Source: Pedobacter sp. SYSU D00535
GTDB lineage: Bacteria > Bacteroidota > Bacteroidia > Sphingobacteriales > Sphingobacteriaceae
DNA: 64,000 bases
NCBI RefSeq assembly: GCF_017355855.1
Contig: NZ_JAFEWD010000004.1
Coordinates: 310,001 to 374,000, forward strand
Reading direction: 5' to 3'
In this document: piece by piece, positions 25,780 to 35,433 of the stretch
Position numbering within the stretch: position 1 is the first letter of the stretch
Layout: each line of letters opens with the position of its first letter
Notes under the pieces: generated by a model
The model's database searches: none
What the model saw: the letters and a program-made list of their open reading frames with translations, nothing else
Told to the model about the DNA's origin: nothing
Translations under genes and position numbers: made by a program

Positions 25780-27018
25780 CTACCTAAACTTAACACGCAA
25801 CCTGATTTCTTTTGTTAGTCCATCGCTTGGTCCCTTCCATGCCGGACCCTCGAGAATCAACTGAAGGGCTTTTTTATTTACTTCTTCACTCAGGCCTTTA
25901 ATGACCTTCGCGTTGCCCACTTCGCCTGCCGGAGATACCGTGAAGGATAGCGTAACGCTTCCCTTCTTACCGTCGGGACTCGTCGCTTTTGATTTCAGGT
26001 ACTTCCGATAAGCATTCCAGCCCATTACTGGCTCAGCAGGTCTTGTCTCGACTGCCTCTTGAGGAGAAGAGACAACCACTTCACTTAGTGCGGCCAAGTT
26101 TGGCTTGAGGGCAATCGTAAGACTGTCTGCCTTTGAAATTTTTATCTGCTCCTTCTCATATCCAAGCGAAATTACTTCGATTGCATCTCCTTTTTCCGGC
26201 ACTGTGATTACAAATCGGCCCTCTGTATCTGTGCTCGTCCCGATAGGGTACCCCTTTACTTTTACAGCTACTCCTGGAATAGGTGTACCATCCTCTTTAT
26301 CAATGACAGTACCTGAAACACGGACACCGGACTTCGTCATTTGGCGACTGCTCATCCCTCTGGTTTGCACTCCTGCCAATTTCCCTTCGAGTTTAGATTG
26401 TAGCTGAGGAGTATCTGTCACAGTACTTACCGCTCCGGTAAACTCCTTTTTTTTCACGGTTCCGTATCCTACAACTACAACCTCATCCAGCGAAGAGGGA
26501 GAAATTTCAGGTGCCGACTTTTCGAGAGCAGCAATTTGAACAGGACTTTCCGGCGGTCGTGTTTTTACCTTCGGGCGATCATTAACTACAGGAGCTGACC
26601 TCCTTTGCGGACTATCGGCTGCTTTTTCTGCCACCTGTGGTACCTCAACCCTAGGATTCGGCGGCATTTGTTGTTCCGGCTGTTGATCATTACGTGCAAT
26701 GGGAGGAGCAGGGTCCTTGCTGATCAACAGGAAAGTAAGAATACCTGCAGCAAGTAAAATTGAAGCGGCGATTCCCCAGGTGAGTGGTAACGCAATAATC
26801 TTCCGGTTCTTTTTGCTAAGTCGCTCGCTCAGCAGCTGGTCAAGTTCCTGCAGCGCCTTCTCGTGTTCCCTTTCCTCCCCGCTTTCCATCCCCTGGATTA
26901 GATCCATCAATAGCGGATCATCCTGCGCCTGCCGCTCCAGTTGGTGCATAGCACGGCTGTCAAGCTCCCCGTTGAGGTACTTCCGGATGAAGGATATGTC
27001 ATATCTTTTACGCTTCAC
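25780..27018 (-). CDS. Anti-sigma-like membrane protein with CarboxypepD_reg, plug fragment and TonB C-terminal domain
   Basis: The 412-residue protein has an N-terminal cytoplasmic helical region (about 1-70, typical of anti-sigma factors without zinc) and a membrane helix near 76-98. A proline-rich linker follows, then a TonB-plug-like piece (DEVVVVGYGTVKKKEFTGAV, about 182-201), a CarboxypepD_reg beta-sandwich (about 232-310) and a TonB-type C-terminal domain (about 335-412). It overlaps the sigma gene by 11 bp, so it probably holds that ECF sigma factor. The combination suggests the signal is read at the periplasmic face, possibly by contact with an outer-membrane protein. Sigma binding is inferred from gene order. 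Confidence 0.82.
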   Translation of the reverse strand: MKRKRYDISFIRKYLNGELDSRAMHQLERQAQDDPLLMDLIQGMESGEEREHEKALQELDQLLSERLSKKNRKIIALPLTWGIAASILLAAGILTFLLISKDPAPPIARNDQQPEQQMPPNPRVEVPQVAEKAADSPQRRSAPVVNDRPKVKTRPPESPVQIAALEKSAPEISPSSLDEVVVVGYGTVKKKEFTGAVSTVTDTPQLQSKLEGKLAGVQTRGMSSRQMTKSGVRVSGTVIDKEDGTPIPGVAVKVKGYPIGTSTDTEGRFVITVPEKGDAIEVISLGYEKEQIKISKADSLTIALKPNLAALSEVVVSSPQEAVETRPAEPVMGWNAYRKYLKSKATSPDGKKGSVTLSFTVSPAGEVGNAKVIKGLSEEVNKKALQLILEGPAWKGPSDGLTKEIRLRVKFR

Positions 27019-27583
27019 GATTCTTCTCCATGCAAATTTTAAGATTCCTTTTCCCGTTTTGGATATAGCTTTTTACCTCGTTAAGGCTGAAACCTGTCAG
27101 CTCCACAATCTCCTTATAGCACTTTTCATTGAGGAAAAACAAGTCGATACTTTGTTTTTGCTTTTCAGGCAGTTTGTCGATGCACTTCTCCAGCGTGCTT
27201 AAATCCTTTTCTTTGCTTTCATGATCCGAGGGATGCAAGGTCATTGGAAATTCCACAACTTCGTCAAACGAAACATGCTGCATTTTCTTCGCCGAGCGTA
27301 GCTGCATCAAACAATAATTTTTCGTCAACACGTAAAGCCAGGTAGCAAATTGTCGGATCTCTTGTTTGTTCACCTTTTTTACCAGCTCTTCGAAAACCTG
27401 CATGCTTGCGTCTTTGCTCTGCTCCGAATCTTGCAGGTAGCGGAAGCAAACGTAGTATACCATGGAGGAGTGCCTTCTGAACAGTTCGCCAAGCACTTCC
27501 AGGTCACCGCCTTCACGGTAACGCTGCAGAAGTTCTTCATCCGCTGCCTGATCAGATCTTTTCGACTTGCCGAACCAATTCAT
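27008..27583 (-). CDS. ECF RNA polymerase sigma factor
   Basis: The 191-residue protein has sigma-70 region 2 (about 25-95, with YYVCFRYLQDSEQSKDASMQVF) and region 4 (about 125-180, with QKQSIDLFFLNEKCYKEIVELTGFSLNEVKSYIQ). Length and layout match ECF sigma factors. The ATG at 27583 is used; the frame extends four codons to a TTG. The anti-sigma-like gene overlaps its 3' end. The VWA gene at 27662 diverges 78 bp away and may be a target. Confidence 0.88.
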   Translation of the reverse strand: MNWFGKSKRSDQAADEELLQRYREGGDLEVLGELFRRHSSMVYYVCFRYLQDSEQSKDASMQVFEELVKKVNKQEIRQFATWLYVLTKNYCLMQLRSAKKMQHVSFDEVVEFPMTLHPSDHESKEKDLSTLEKCIDKLPEKQKQSIDLFFLNEKCYKEIVELTGFSLNEVKSYIQNGKRNLKICMEKNREA

Positions 27584-27661
27584 TGAGTAGCTCAAAATAA
27601 TTTTTATTTATCGCTTATGGAAATTTTCCAGGGGATGCATCCTCGGCGAAAATTCAATAAC

Positions 27662-29563
27662 ATGAAAGGAAAAATTTTACTAGTCATGCTGTTTCTGGCT
27701 CTGGTGAGCTTTAGAAACACCGCTACCCGTACCATTACAGGTCATGTTTATGACGCAAACGATAAGAACCCGATAATTGGAGTTTCAGTAACCGTGGAAG
27801 GAGAGAAGGCAGGAGTAAGTACCGATGCGAATGGTTACTATTCGATAAAAGTTCAGGAGGGAGGTAAAGTGCTTTCCTTCGCAATGGTAGGTTATGAAAC
27901 GAAGAAGGTGAAAATCGCTAAGTTGGATAAGTTGGATGTGCAGCTCGTTCCTTCCAACAATGTTTTATCAGAAGTAGTAGTTATCGGATACGGAACCCAG
28001 GAGCGAAAGGAGCTGAGTGGCGCTGTGAGCACTGTCGCTGCTAACGAAGTTTTACAGGGGAAAGTGGCAGGGGTACAGATACGAGGACATTCCAGTAAAC
28101 GGGTACGAATGCCGGAGCCGGTATACCGGCATAATGAGTCCTACAAAGAAATAACAGAAAATCGTTTTCTGAAACCATCCGCTTCTCCCTTGTCCACCTT
28201 TGCTATTGATGTTGATAACGCCTCGTACAGCAATGTTCGCCGTTTTATCAATGCAGGGCAGTTGCCGCCGAAAGATGCGGTGCGGATTGAGGAGATGATC
28301 AACTATTTCAAATACGATTTGCCCGGTCCACAGGGAGATGACCCAGTAGCGATTCACACAGAGCTCGCTTCGGCACCCTGGAATCCCAAACATCAATTAG
28401 CAAGGGTGGGATTGAAGGCTAAAGAAATAGAAACCGAACGGCTGCCAGCGTCTAACCTGGTATTTTTGATCGATGTCTCTGGCTCAATGGCGCCCGAAAA
28501 CCGCTTGCCGCTTGTAAAGACATCCCTGAAGATGCTGGTGGATCAACTCAGGGAAAAAGATAAAGTAGCGATCGTGACCTATGCAGGGAATGCCGGGTTG
28601 CAGTTGGAAGCAACGCCCGGAAGTCAGAAGGATAAGATAAAAACAGCAATCGACGGACTGGGTGCGGGGGGCTCTACAGCAGGGGGGGCTGGCTTGAAGT
28701 TAGCTTATCAAATTGCCCGGGAGAACTTCATTCCCGGAGGGAATAACAGAATTGTGCTGGCAACCGACGGTGATTTCAACGTAGGTGTATCGAGCGATCA
28801 GGATATGGAGCAGCTGATTGTGAAAGAGCGCGAAAGCGGCATAAATATTTCTGTCCTTGGCTACGGAATGGGCAATCTCAAAGACAGCAAGATGGAAACT
28901 ATTGCCAATAAAGGCCGTGGTAATTATGCTTATATCGATAACCTGACAGAGGCAAGAAAAGCCATCGTTTCAGAGTTCGGGGGCACATTTTTCACTATTG
29001 CCAAAGATGTAAAGGTGCAGGTCGAGTTTAATCCCGCAAAGGTGCAGGCTTATCGCCTGATTGGATATGAAAATCGCCTGCTGGCGAAAGAAGATTTTAA
29101 TAACGATAAAAAAATAGGGGGAGATATGGGAGTGGGCCATACGGTAACGGCTCTGTATGAACTAATTCCTGCTGGGGTGAAAAGCAGTTTTACGGATGTT
29201 AATCCGCTGAAATATCAACAGGAGTCGCAGGCAGTTCGAGCAAATTCTTCAGAAGTAGCCACAGTGAAGTTCCGCTATAAACATCCGCAATCAAACAAGA
29301 GTAAGTTGCAGCAAGTGGTGGTAGAAGATCGGCCGCTTGGCTTATCGAAAACCAGCAATGATTTCCGGTTTGCGAGTGCTGTCGCTGAGCTGGGCATGCT
29401 GCTGCGGGATTCAGAGTTTAAGCAGGAAGCGGACTTTGAAAAGTTGATTGCCCGTGCAAAAGCAGCCAGGGGAGCCGACGAGGAAGGATACCGGGCTGAA
29501 TTTGTGCGGTTAGCAGAGACAGTAAGGCTGCTTAGTAAAAGCAACGAATTGGCCCGTGACTAG
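27662..29563 (+). CDS. Secreted VWA-domain protein with CarboxypepD_reg and TonB-plug fragment (YfbK type)
   Basis: The 633-residue protein starts with a signal peptide (about 1-22). A CarboxypepD_reg domain follows (about 25-105), then a partial TonB plug (SEVVVIGYGTQERKELSGAV, about 108-127, up to VAGVQIRG). A linker precedes a von Willebrand A domain with the MIDAS motif FLIDVSGSMAPEN (about 272-284) and a C-terminal YfbK-type domain. The plug piece stops where a receptor barrel would begin, so the gene looks like a fusion of a receptor N terminus to a VWA protein. It probably binds metal and a protein partner outside the inner membrane. Divergent from the ECF sigma gene. Confidence 0.87.
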   Translation: MKGKILLVMLFLALVSFRNTATRTITGHVYDANDKNPIIGVSVTVEGEKAGVSTDANGYYSIKVQEGGKVLSFAMVGYETKKVKIAKLDKLDVQLVPSNNVLSEVVVIGYGTQERKELSGAVSTVAANEVLQGKVAGVQIRGHSSKRVRMPEPVYRHNESYKEITENRFLKPSASPLSTFAIDVDNASYSNVRRFINAGQLPPKDAVRIEEMINYFKYDLPGPQGDDPVAIHTELASAPWNPKHQLARVGLKAKEIETERLPASNLVFLIDVSGSMAPENRLPLVKTSLKMLVDQLREKDKVAIVTYAGNAGLQLEATPGSQKDKIKTAIDGLGAGGSTAGGAGLKLAYQIARENFIPGGNNRIVLATDGDFNVGVSSDQDMEQLIVKERESGINISVLGYGMGNLKDSKMETIANKGRGNYAYIDNLTEARKAIVSEFGGTFFTIAKDVKVQVEFNPAKVQAYRLIGYENRLLAKEDFNNDKKIGGDMGVGHTVTALYELIPAGVKSSFTDVNPLKYQQESQAVRANSSEVATVKFRYKHPQSNKSKLQQVVVEDRPLGLSKTSNDFRFASAVAELGMLLRDSEFKQEADFEKLIARAKAARGADEEGYRAEFVRLAETVRLLSKSNELARD

Positions 29564-29570
29564 GGTTTGA

Positions 29571-29599
29571 AAGGAACAAGCAGCAGTGGCTTGTTCCTT
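29571..29599. terminator. Bidirectional hairpin terminator
   Basis: An 11-bp perfect inverted repeat (AAGGAACAAGC / GCTTGTTCCTT) with a 7-base loop is followed by a T-rich run. It lies between two convergent genes ending at 29563 and 29609. Confidence 0.8.
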
Positions 29600-29608
29600 C
29601 TTGTTTTT

Positions 29609-32600
29609 CTAGTTCTTTCTACTAAGCCAAAGCACATTTGCTCCTTTGGAAGGAGCCTGGAGAGAAACGTTTGTGCCGCCCTTTACCAGCTGTTTGCTGT
29701 CCGTCACTGCACCCGTTCCCGGATTAATCCACTTCAATAGGTAGGTCGTTTCATCGTCTTTAAGATTCAACTCCAGTTTTTCATCCTCGGAAAACACAAC
29801 ATATCCCGCTCCTCGCTCTCCCAACACGAAATCATCCGAGCCCGCTGAGTGGTAAGAATGGCTTTTCATGCCTCCGATGTCAGCAAAAAAGCGGCTGTCC
29901 TGTACTCGAGGAATGGAAGTCAGAGATCCGCCTGCTATAAATTCAGCCCATTCCGCAAACCTGCCTCCGCCTGTTGAGTACACGACCGCTTTTTCCGGGA
30001 ATTTCGCTTTTAATTCAGATACGGCCCGAAAGATCTGTTCAAAGGAGCTGTTTCCCGGGTTTAATATCCGCGCAAACTGGCGAGGGGCAAGGCTTTGGCC
30101 TCCGGGCGGAGCGTATACAGAGCCGTCTTCCCGGTAATGCCATTGCAGCACCTCGACAATATCAACCATCAGCGATCTTTTCGGATCTGATAGGATGGCG
30201 TCCTGTACGTCTTTAGTCGCGGGTAGCATTACCAGCACGTTCTGTTTATTTTCCTTTTCCCATTCAGCGATCACGTCCAGCCAGAATTGTACAAAGTGGA
30301 GGGGACCAGTATATTCGAGTCCGAGGTGATGCACCACGTTCTGATTTCCCCTGAAGTTATCCAGGCTTTTCCGTATGTAGTTTCGATGCAATACCTTTCT
30401 CACCGCATGCGTGGTGTCATAAAACTCCTCGGCCATGTACACCCGCTTATCGCCGGCATAGGCAGTGTTTTCGGCAAAGCCTGTGTTGTTGATATTGTTG
30501 GCAGACCTCCAAGGATAATCCGCCCAGTGAGCGCCTTCCTCAATGATGTTGTGTTGGAGATAGTGTTCCTGGATGAATAGCAGGCCCTTAGCGTCGGCAC
30601 GATCTGCAAACGCTTTCAATCGCGACCAATACCAGGGATTCCATTTTGTGAGGTCGTACTTGCTCAAGCGATCAAAAGCCTCACCCTGTCCGCTACGACT
30701 AAAAGGTTGTTCATAAAAGGGAGCCCAAACGTCGGCATCTGCTCGCCGGCTGCGTGCGTGGTCGTCCCGTCGTCGCTCGTACCACAAGGCCGGGAAGTGC
30801 TGCATCGATACCGTGTTGGAGCGAAGCATATCTGCAACCACTGTATCAAGGTCGTCAGTAAGTCCCCTGCCAATCCGGCCGGGAACAAAACGGACAAGGT
30901 TGGAAGAGGCCTTTGCAACTTCGCTTGGGCGTGTTGATCCCCGCCACATGCTGGTGCGGCTCTTCTTGCCTGTCAATACCTCGTTTTCCCTGACCAACCA
31001 ACCGTTTTTAATGGAAATAGGAGTTGATGTGTTTGGCGTACTGGCTGATTTAGCAGCTCCGGTCTTCGTCCACCTTTTCGCGCCTGAAACATTCAAGTTA
31101 ATCGGATATCCGGCAATCATTGAATCGATCCACTCATTCATGGTTGTTTCGGCAAACCTGGACCGGAACGTGTACGCTTTAGCAAGCTCCGGCGATGGGG
31201 CATTAGTACCTGTACCAAAATAAGTAAGTATTTTTTTCTCTTCAGGCGACGGTTTTCCTGTCCTTGCTTTAAGTTGGGCATAGAAGAAACTTTCTGGCCT
31301 AAGAGATGATTTGAGCTGCTCGTGTTGCCCGTTTCCATAGCCTTGCGCAGCACTTGCATAGGCCCAGTTTCTCGAACCAGGAGGGGAGGAAACATGTACC
31401 TGCGCCGCCCGGGTAAGCCAGCTGAGCGAGTTTGCAGCCGTCCAGCCGCCACCCTGTCCGTCTACATCGCGGAAAGCAAAACTTAAATTACCGCCATCAA
31501 TAGTTGTCCGGTCGAACAAAACTCCGGTAGCCCATCCACCCAGGGTTCCCGAAAAATTATAAGGCATATAGGCGTAGCATTGCACAAAGGCATTAGGACC
31601 AGGTGCGGTAAATCCAACAGAAAAGGGATGATAGGCGTATTCCGCGTAACAGCGCTGAAAAAGCACTTGCTGACCCAGGGTATGGAATGCCAGGCGGCGG
31701 TGATTTCCGATCTCGCCCACTGGTGCCAGCGATTTACAATCCTCCACCGTAATTCGGCTCGCTGTTTCCCAAACAGCAACTGCAGCACTTACAAAGTGCG
31801 CAGCCTCCACTCTCCGTACCCAGGAATCTCTCACATTTTCAAGCGTAACCGCCATCCAGCGATGGTTCTCGTCTTTCTCTTTACCCGTTTCGTAACTGGA
31901 GATACAGCGCAGGTTTTCGATCCCCACCTGACTAATTTGTCCGGGCCACTGGTAGGAAGAAACAGATGCAGATCCGAAGGCAGGATCAAGCGCATCGGTG
32001 AGCGGTACATCGAGCTCAATGGAGTTAGGGCTTACAGCAGTTACAGTACGGTACCAGTTTTGATCAAAATCTCCCGGATCCCATTTCGTCAGTTGATAAT
32101 CCACGTAAACGCCAATCTTATCTGCACCGATCTTCTCGATCCATTCTTTTGTCGAGGGGCGGTTCACAACTATCCTGTCTCCGACTTTAAAACTGTGCTT
32201 GGTCTTGAAGCTGAGCGACTTGGAGTTTACCGGAAAATACCGTTCTTCCACAGGGATGGCGCTACCGTTTTTTCGATCGTCACTGCCTGCTACCCGAATG
32301 AGGGTTGACCGGTCAGTGCCTGTTCCTAAAAGAATAGTTCCGTCTTCACCCGATCCGCTTCCTCGTAAAACAACGCCGGAGCCGCGGATGGTCAGAGAGC
32401 CGGCAATCGTATAAGTGCCCTTTTCAAGCAGTACCGCTCCACGAAACCCTTGTTTATTTGGTGCCAGGGAGGATACGTAGTCGATTGCCGACTGGATCCT
32501 GTGAGTGGCGTCGTCCTTAAGGAGTGGTACCACGACTTTCACTTCTACCGTCGGAATAGAGCTTTCTGATAGCATGTATCCGCAGTAGGAGAAGTCGGGC

Positions 32601-32752
32601 ATCCGGTCGCCATTTGCTTCGGCCTGATAGTGCAGGCTTCCATCCTGTTTCACTTCAATAGCCGCAGGTGCAATTGTCTGCGACGAGCTGTATAAGGGGA
32701 GGAGCTGGCTGCTCAACAAGGCAGCCACGTTAAAGAGGTATCTAAAATTCAT
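29609..32752 (-). CDS. Large secreted beta-helix protein with glycoside-hydrolase-like C-terminal half (DUF6298 type)
   Basis: The protein has about 1047 residues from the ATG at 32752, which opens a signal peptide (MNFRYLFNVAALLSSQLLPL). The first half (about 70-530) has pectate-lyase-like right-handed beta-helix character, starting with a QSAIDYVSS/GAVLLEKGTYTIAGSL pectin-lyase N-terminal pattern. The second half (about 590-950) resembles a TIM-barrel glycoside hydrolase-like domain (RGSTRP, YERRRDDHARSR, WNPWYWSRLKAFADRA). A small beta domain ends the protein. It is likely periplasmic or exported and acts on plant or algal polysaccharide. The substrate is not evident. The GH43 gene lies 31 bp upstream in the same direction. 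Confidence 0.8.
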   Translation of the reverse strand: MNFRYLFNVAALLSSQLLPLYSSSQTIAPAAIEVKQDGSLHYQAEANGDRMPDFSYCGYMLSESSIPTVEVKVVVPLLKDDATHRIQSAIDYVSSLAPNKQGFRGAVLLEKGTYTIAGSLTIRGSGVVLRGSGSGEDGTILLGTGTDRSTLIRVAGSDDRKNGSAIPVEERYFPVNSKSLSFKTKHSFKVGDRIVVNRPSTKEWIEKIGADKIGVYVDYQLTKWDPGDFDQNWYRTVTAVSPNSIELDVPLTDALDPAFGSASVSSYQWPGQISQVGIENLRCISSYETGKEKDENHRWMAVTLENVRDSWVRRVEAAHFVSAAVAVWETASRITVEDCKSLAPVGEIGNHRRLAFHTLGQQVLFQRCYAEYAYHPFSVGFTAPGPNAFVQCYAYMPYNFSGTLGGWATGVLFDRTTIDGGNLSFAFRDVDGQGGGWTAANSLSWLTRAAQVHVSSPPGSRNWAYASAAQGYGNGQHEQLKSSLRPESFFYAQLKARTGKPSPEEKKILTYFGTGTNAPSPELAKAYTFRSRFAETTMNEWIDSMIAGYPINLNVSGAKRWTKTGAAKSASTPNTSTPISIKNGWLVRENEVLTGKKSRTSMWRGSTRPSEVAKASSNLVRFVPGRIGRGLTDDLDTVVADMLRSNTVSMQHFPALWYERRRDDHARSRRADADVWAPFYEQPFSRSGQGEAFDRLSKYDLTKWNPWYWSRLKAFADRADAKGLLFIQEHYLQHNIIEEGAHWADYPWRSANNINNTGFAENTAYAGDKRVYMAEEFYDTTHAVRKVLHRNYIRKSLDNFRGNQNVVHHLGLEYTGPLHFVQFWLDVIAEWEKENKQNVLVMLPATKDVQDAILSDPKRSLMVDIVEVLQWHYREDGSVYAPPGGQSLAPRQFARILNPGNSSFEQIFRAVSELKAKFPEKAVVYSTGGGRFAEWAEFIAGGSLTSIPRVQDSRFFADIGGMKSHSYHSAGSDDFVLGERGAGYVVFSEDEKLELNLKDDETTYLLKWINPGTGAVTDSKQLVKGGTNVSLQAPSKGANVLWLSRKN

Positions 32753-32783
32753 GGATTTTCTGTAATAGCGATTAAGGGCCTTG

Positions 32784-34325
32784 CTAAAGCTTGCGATAAA
32801 TGAAGTTGTCAAACACGACCTTTCCTTCTCCAAACGCAAATAAACCAGCCCTTAAACTCATAAAGCCGCCGAAGATATTATGGTTGAAGCCTGTTGCATC
32901 AATACTTCTTTCCACACGGTTCCAGCTTTTGCCGTCGCTGCTGTAGTAAAAGCTGATCTCGTTTTCGTCGTTCAAAATCCGCAGATAACCATGAGTGCCC
33001 AGGTTGTTCCGATCAGTGATCTTTTTATTTTTTTGATTATAAACTGAAAAGCCCGCTGTGTCAACGCTGATCCGCATATTTCCCTGCTCGTTGTAAAACA
33101 GGGTTAGGCCTGCAGTAGTTCCTGCTTCAATAGTATATTCTACCTGAATTTCGTATTTCCTGTCCGCTGTATTCACCAGCAAAGGAGAGCTGTTCTCAAA
33201 AGAGCTTCCTTTCGCCTGCAGTTCCAACTTTCCCTTCCGTACCTTCGCCCGCTCGGAAGGATGGCTTTTAAAGCCCTGCCACTGCAGGCCGAGTTCGTCG
33301 CCCGAGAAACTGTCAGAAAGATCATCCTTCTTTGCAGAGGGAGTTCCCGCTGGCTTCACAATGGAATCGGTACTTTTTACACCTTCCGGTACCCGGAACC
33401 AGTTATCTTTTGTCCATTCGATCGGAAGCATCAGCGTTTGGCGTCCCAACGTTTGAAAATGCTTTTCATAAGCGTGATACATGATCCACCACTTGCCGCT
33501 TACGTCGTCAACCAACGTGCCATGGCCCTGGCTCCACCAACGTTCTGCACGGCTTTCTGTATGCACGATGGGGTTGTAGGGTGAGTTTTCCCAGGGGCCT
33601 TTCGGTGATCTCGATCTGCCGGAAACAACCATGTGCGAGGTTGCCGGACCGGCTGTACCTCCTTCAGCAACCGTTTGGTAGTAGTAGCCATTTCTTACCG
33701 TTGATTTTGGTGATTCCAGGCAGAAACACTCGGTGTTCCATTCTTTCGGGAACTGCCAGCCCTGATATCCCGGCAAAGGTTCGCCAACGGTAGATAATCC
33801 GTCGTCAGAAAGCTGGATGATATAGCCTTTTGAAAGGTACAGGTAGCGCTTCCCATCTTTGTCCACCACATGACCCGGGTCGATAAAGCCCGGAAGCTTC
33901 AGGTCTACCGGCGCCGACCAGGGGCCTTCCGGCGACTTTGCCGTTACTACCCAGTTGGTTTTATTGGCAGGGAAGTAAATGTAATAAGTGTCTTTATGTT
34001 TGATGAGATCCGGCGCCCATACAGAACCTACATTTTGCTTGAGGGCGTAGGTCACCCGCTCCCAGTTTACCAGGTCTTTGGATTTCCAAATCAAGAGTCC
34101 CGGATAGTACTCGAAGGAAGAATGGGTCATGTAATAGGTGTCTTTTTCCCTCAGCAAAGAAGGATCAGGATAGTCGCCGCCTAAAATGAGGTTCTGATAA
34201 AAAGTTGCTGTAGGAGTTGGTCCATTATTTGGAACAGCTTTTTTCTGCTGAGCATTTGAATAAAGACAAAATGAGGATAAAAGCAGAGCCAGCAAAGTAC
34301 GCGGGTTAAAAGCAAAATCGGTCAT
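32784..34325 (-). CDS. Secreted GH43 family glycosidase
   Basis: The 513-residue protein has a signal peptide (about 1-25) and a five-bladed propeller with the GH43 residues in place. The catalytic base Asp is in GGDYPDPSLL (about 51-60), the pKa-modulating Asp in VWAPDLIKH (about 107) and the acid Glu in the WNTECFCLESPKS region (about 198). A C-terminal beta-sandwich (about 345-513) is of the XynB-C/DUF1349 type. GH43 enzymes are beta-xylosidases or arabinofuranosidases. With the beta-helix protein downstream it forms a two-gene polysaccharide unit. The exact specificity cannot be read. Confidence 0.87.
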   Translation of the reverse strand: MTDFAFNPRTLLALLLSSFCLYSNAQQKKAVPNNGPTPTATFYQNLILGGDYPDPSLLREKDTYYMTHSSFEYYPGLLIWKSKDLVNWERVTYALKQNVGSVWAPDLIKHKDTYYIYFPANKTNWVVTAKSPEGPWSAPVDLKLPGFIDPGHVVDKDGKRYLYLSKGYIIQLSDDGLSTVGEPLPGYQGWQFPKEWNTECFCLESPKSTVRNGYYYQTVAEGGTAGPATSHMVVSGRSRSPKGPWENSPYNPIVHTESRAERWWSQGHGTLVDDVSGKWWIMYHAYEKHFQTLGRQTLMLPIEWTKDNWFRVPEGVKSTDSIVKPAGTPSAKKDDLSDSFSGDELGLQWQGFKSHPSERAKVRKGKLELQAKGSSFENSSPLLVNTADRKYEIQVEYTIEAGTTAGLTLFYNEQGNMRISVDTAGFSVYNQKNKKITDRNNLGTHGYLRILNDENEISFYYSSDGKSWNRVERSIDATGFNHNIFGGFMSLRAGLFAFGEGKVVFDNFIYRKL

Positions 34326-34455
34326 ATAAGAGGAGTGAAGAACGAAAGTAGGCCTTTTTTAAATCCTTTAGGCGCATGGTAATTCTTTCTTTACAAAATT
34401 AACCAGGAACTGGTTTAACAGCATTGCTCCTGCTATTTTTACCTATCTTGTTTTT

Positions 34456-35370
34456 ATGTTAGATATCGTAATCGAAGCCCGCAAAGCTGCTCTCGCTCCA
34501 GGGATGGATGTGAAGCGAATTCTGCCCTTTCGCCTCAAAAGGATGATTGGTCCCTTTATTTTCATGGATCATGCCGGTCCTGTGATGGCCGCACCATCTG
34601 CCGTTTCCAATATCGACGTACTTCCTCACCCACATATCGGTTTATCCACGGTCAGTTATCTTTTTGGGGGACAGGTCACCCATCGGGATAGCCTGGGAGT
34701 GGAGCAGATTATCCGGCCGGGAGAAGTAAACTGGATGACGGCGGGCAAAGGGATATCGCATTCAGAGCGGTTTGAAGATCCGGCGGCATTGGCAGGAGGG
34801 GAGCTGGAGCTGATCCAAACCTGGGTGGCACTGCCAGAGAAAGACGAAGAGACAGATCCGAGCTTTGTAAATTATCAACCCGCTCAACTGCCTGTTTATG
34901 AAGAAAAAGGCGTATGGATGCGCCTGATTGCGGGAGACGCTTTCGGCTTGAAGAATGAGGTGAAAACGCACTCGCCCTTATTTTACCTGCATGTTGTTTT
35001 ACAGCCGGGAGCACACTTCGGTTTACCGAAAGAGCATTCAGAACGTGGCTTTTATATTGCCAAGGGAAGTCTGGAGATTTCGGGTGTTACTTATCCTGCC
35101 GGTCAGATGCTGGTGTTTACAAAAGGTGTCGATCCGTTGATTATCGCGAAAGAGCCCACTACCCTCATGCTCCTTGGAGGAGAACCTTTGGGGGAACGCT
35201 TTATCTGGTGGAATTTCGTGTCTTCACGAAAGGAGCGTATTGAACAGGCTAAAGCCGACTGGCAGCAGGGCAGAATCGCACTGCCCCCGAATGATAATCT
35301 GGAATTTATCCCCCTTCCCGAGGATAAACTAAAAGCTGCGGGAAATCCGCCGCCGGAAGCTTTATCCTGA
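34456..35370 (+). CDS. Pirin family protein
   Basis: The 304-residue bicupin has the pirin signature: GPFIFMDHAGP near 30-40, and metal-ligand histidines in LPHPHIGLSTVSYLF (about 56-70) and THRDSLG (about 75). The second cupin is at about 170-250. Pirins are metal-binding cupins, some with quercetinase activity or a redox-sensing role. It is a single gene with 130 bp of promoter region on the left and a terminator on the right. The function here is unknown. Confidence 0.88.
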   Translation: MLDIVIEARKAALAPGMDVKRILPFRLKRMIGPFIFMDHAGPVMAAPSAVSNIDVLPHPHIGLSTVSYLFGGQVTHRDSLGVEQIIRPGEVNWMTAGKGISHSERFEDPAALAGGELELIQTWVALPEKDEETDPSFVNYQPAQLPVYEEKGVWMRLIAGDAFGLKNEVKTHSPLFYLHVVLQPGAHFGLPKEHSERGFYIAKGSLEISGVTYPAGQMLVFTKGVDPLIIAKEPTTLMLLGGEPLGERFIWWNFVSSRKERIEQAKADWQQGRIALPPNDNLEFIPLPEDKLKAAGNPPPEALS

Positions 35371-35384
35371 CAAAGATAAATGAA

Positions 35385-35415
35385 AAAGCCTTCTCACTTT
35401 TGGTAGGAAGGCTTT
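35385..35415. terminator. Bidirectional hairpin terminator
   Basis: A 9-bp inverted repeat (AAAGCCTTC / GAAGGCTTT) with A-rich and T-rich flanks lies between the convergent pirin and cytochrome c genes. Confidence 0.8.
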
Positions 35416-35433
35416 CTTGTTAGTTGTGAAGTT

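Noticed and set aside
31580..32308. A 242-residue plus-strand frame inside the beta-helix gene
   Set aside because: It is antisense to a gene with clear signal peptide and domains, and has no recognisable features of its own.
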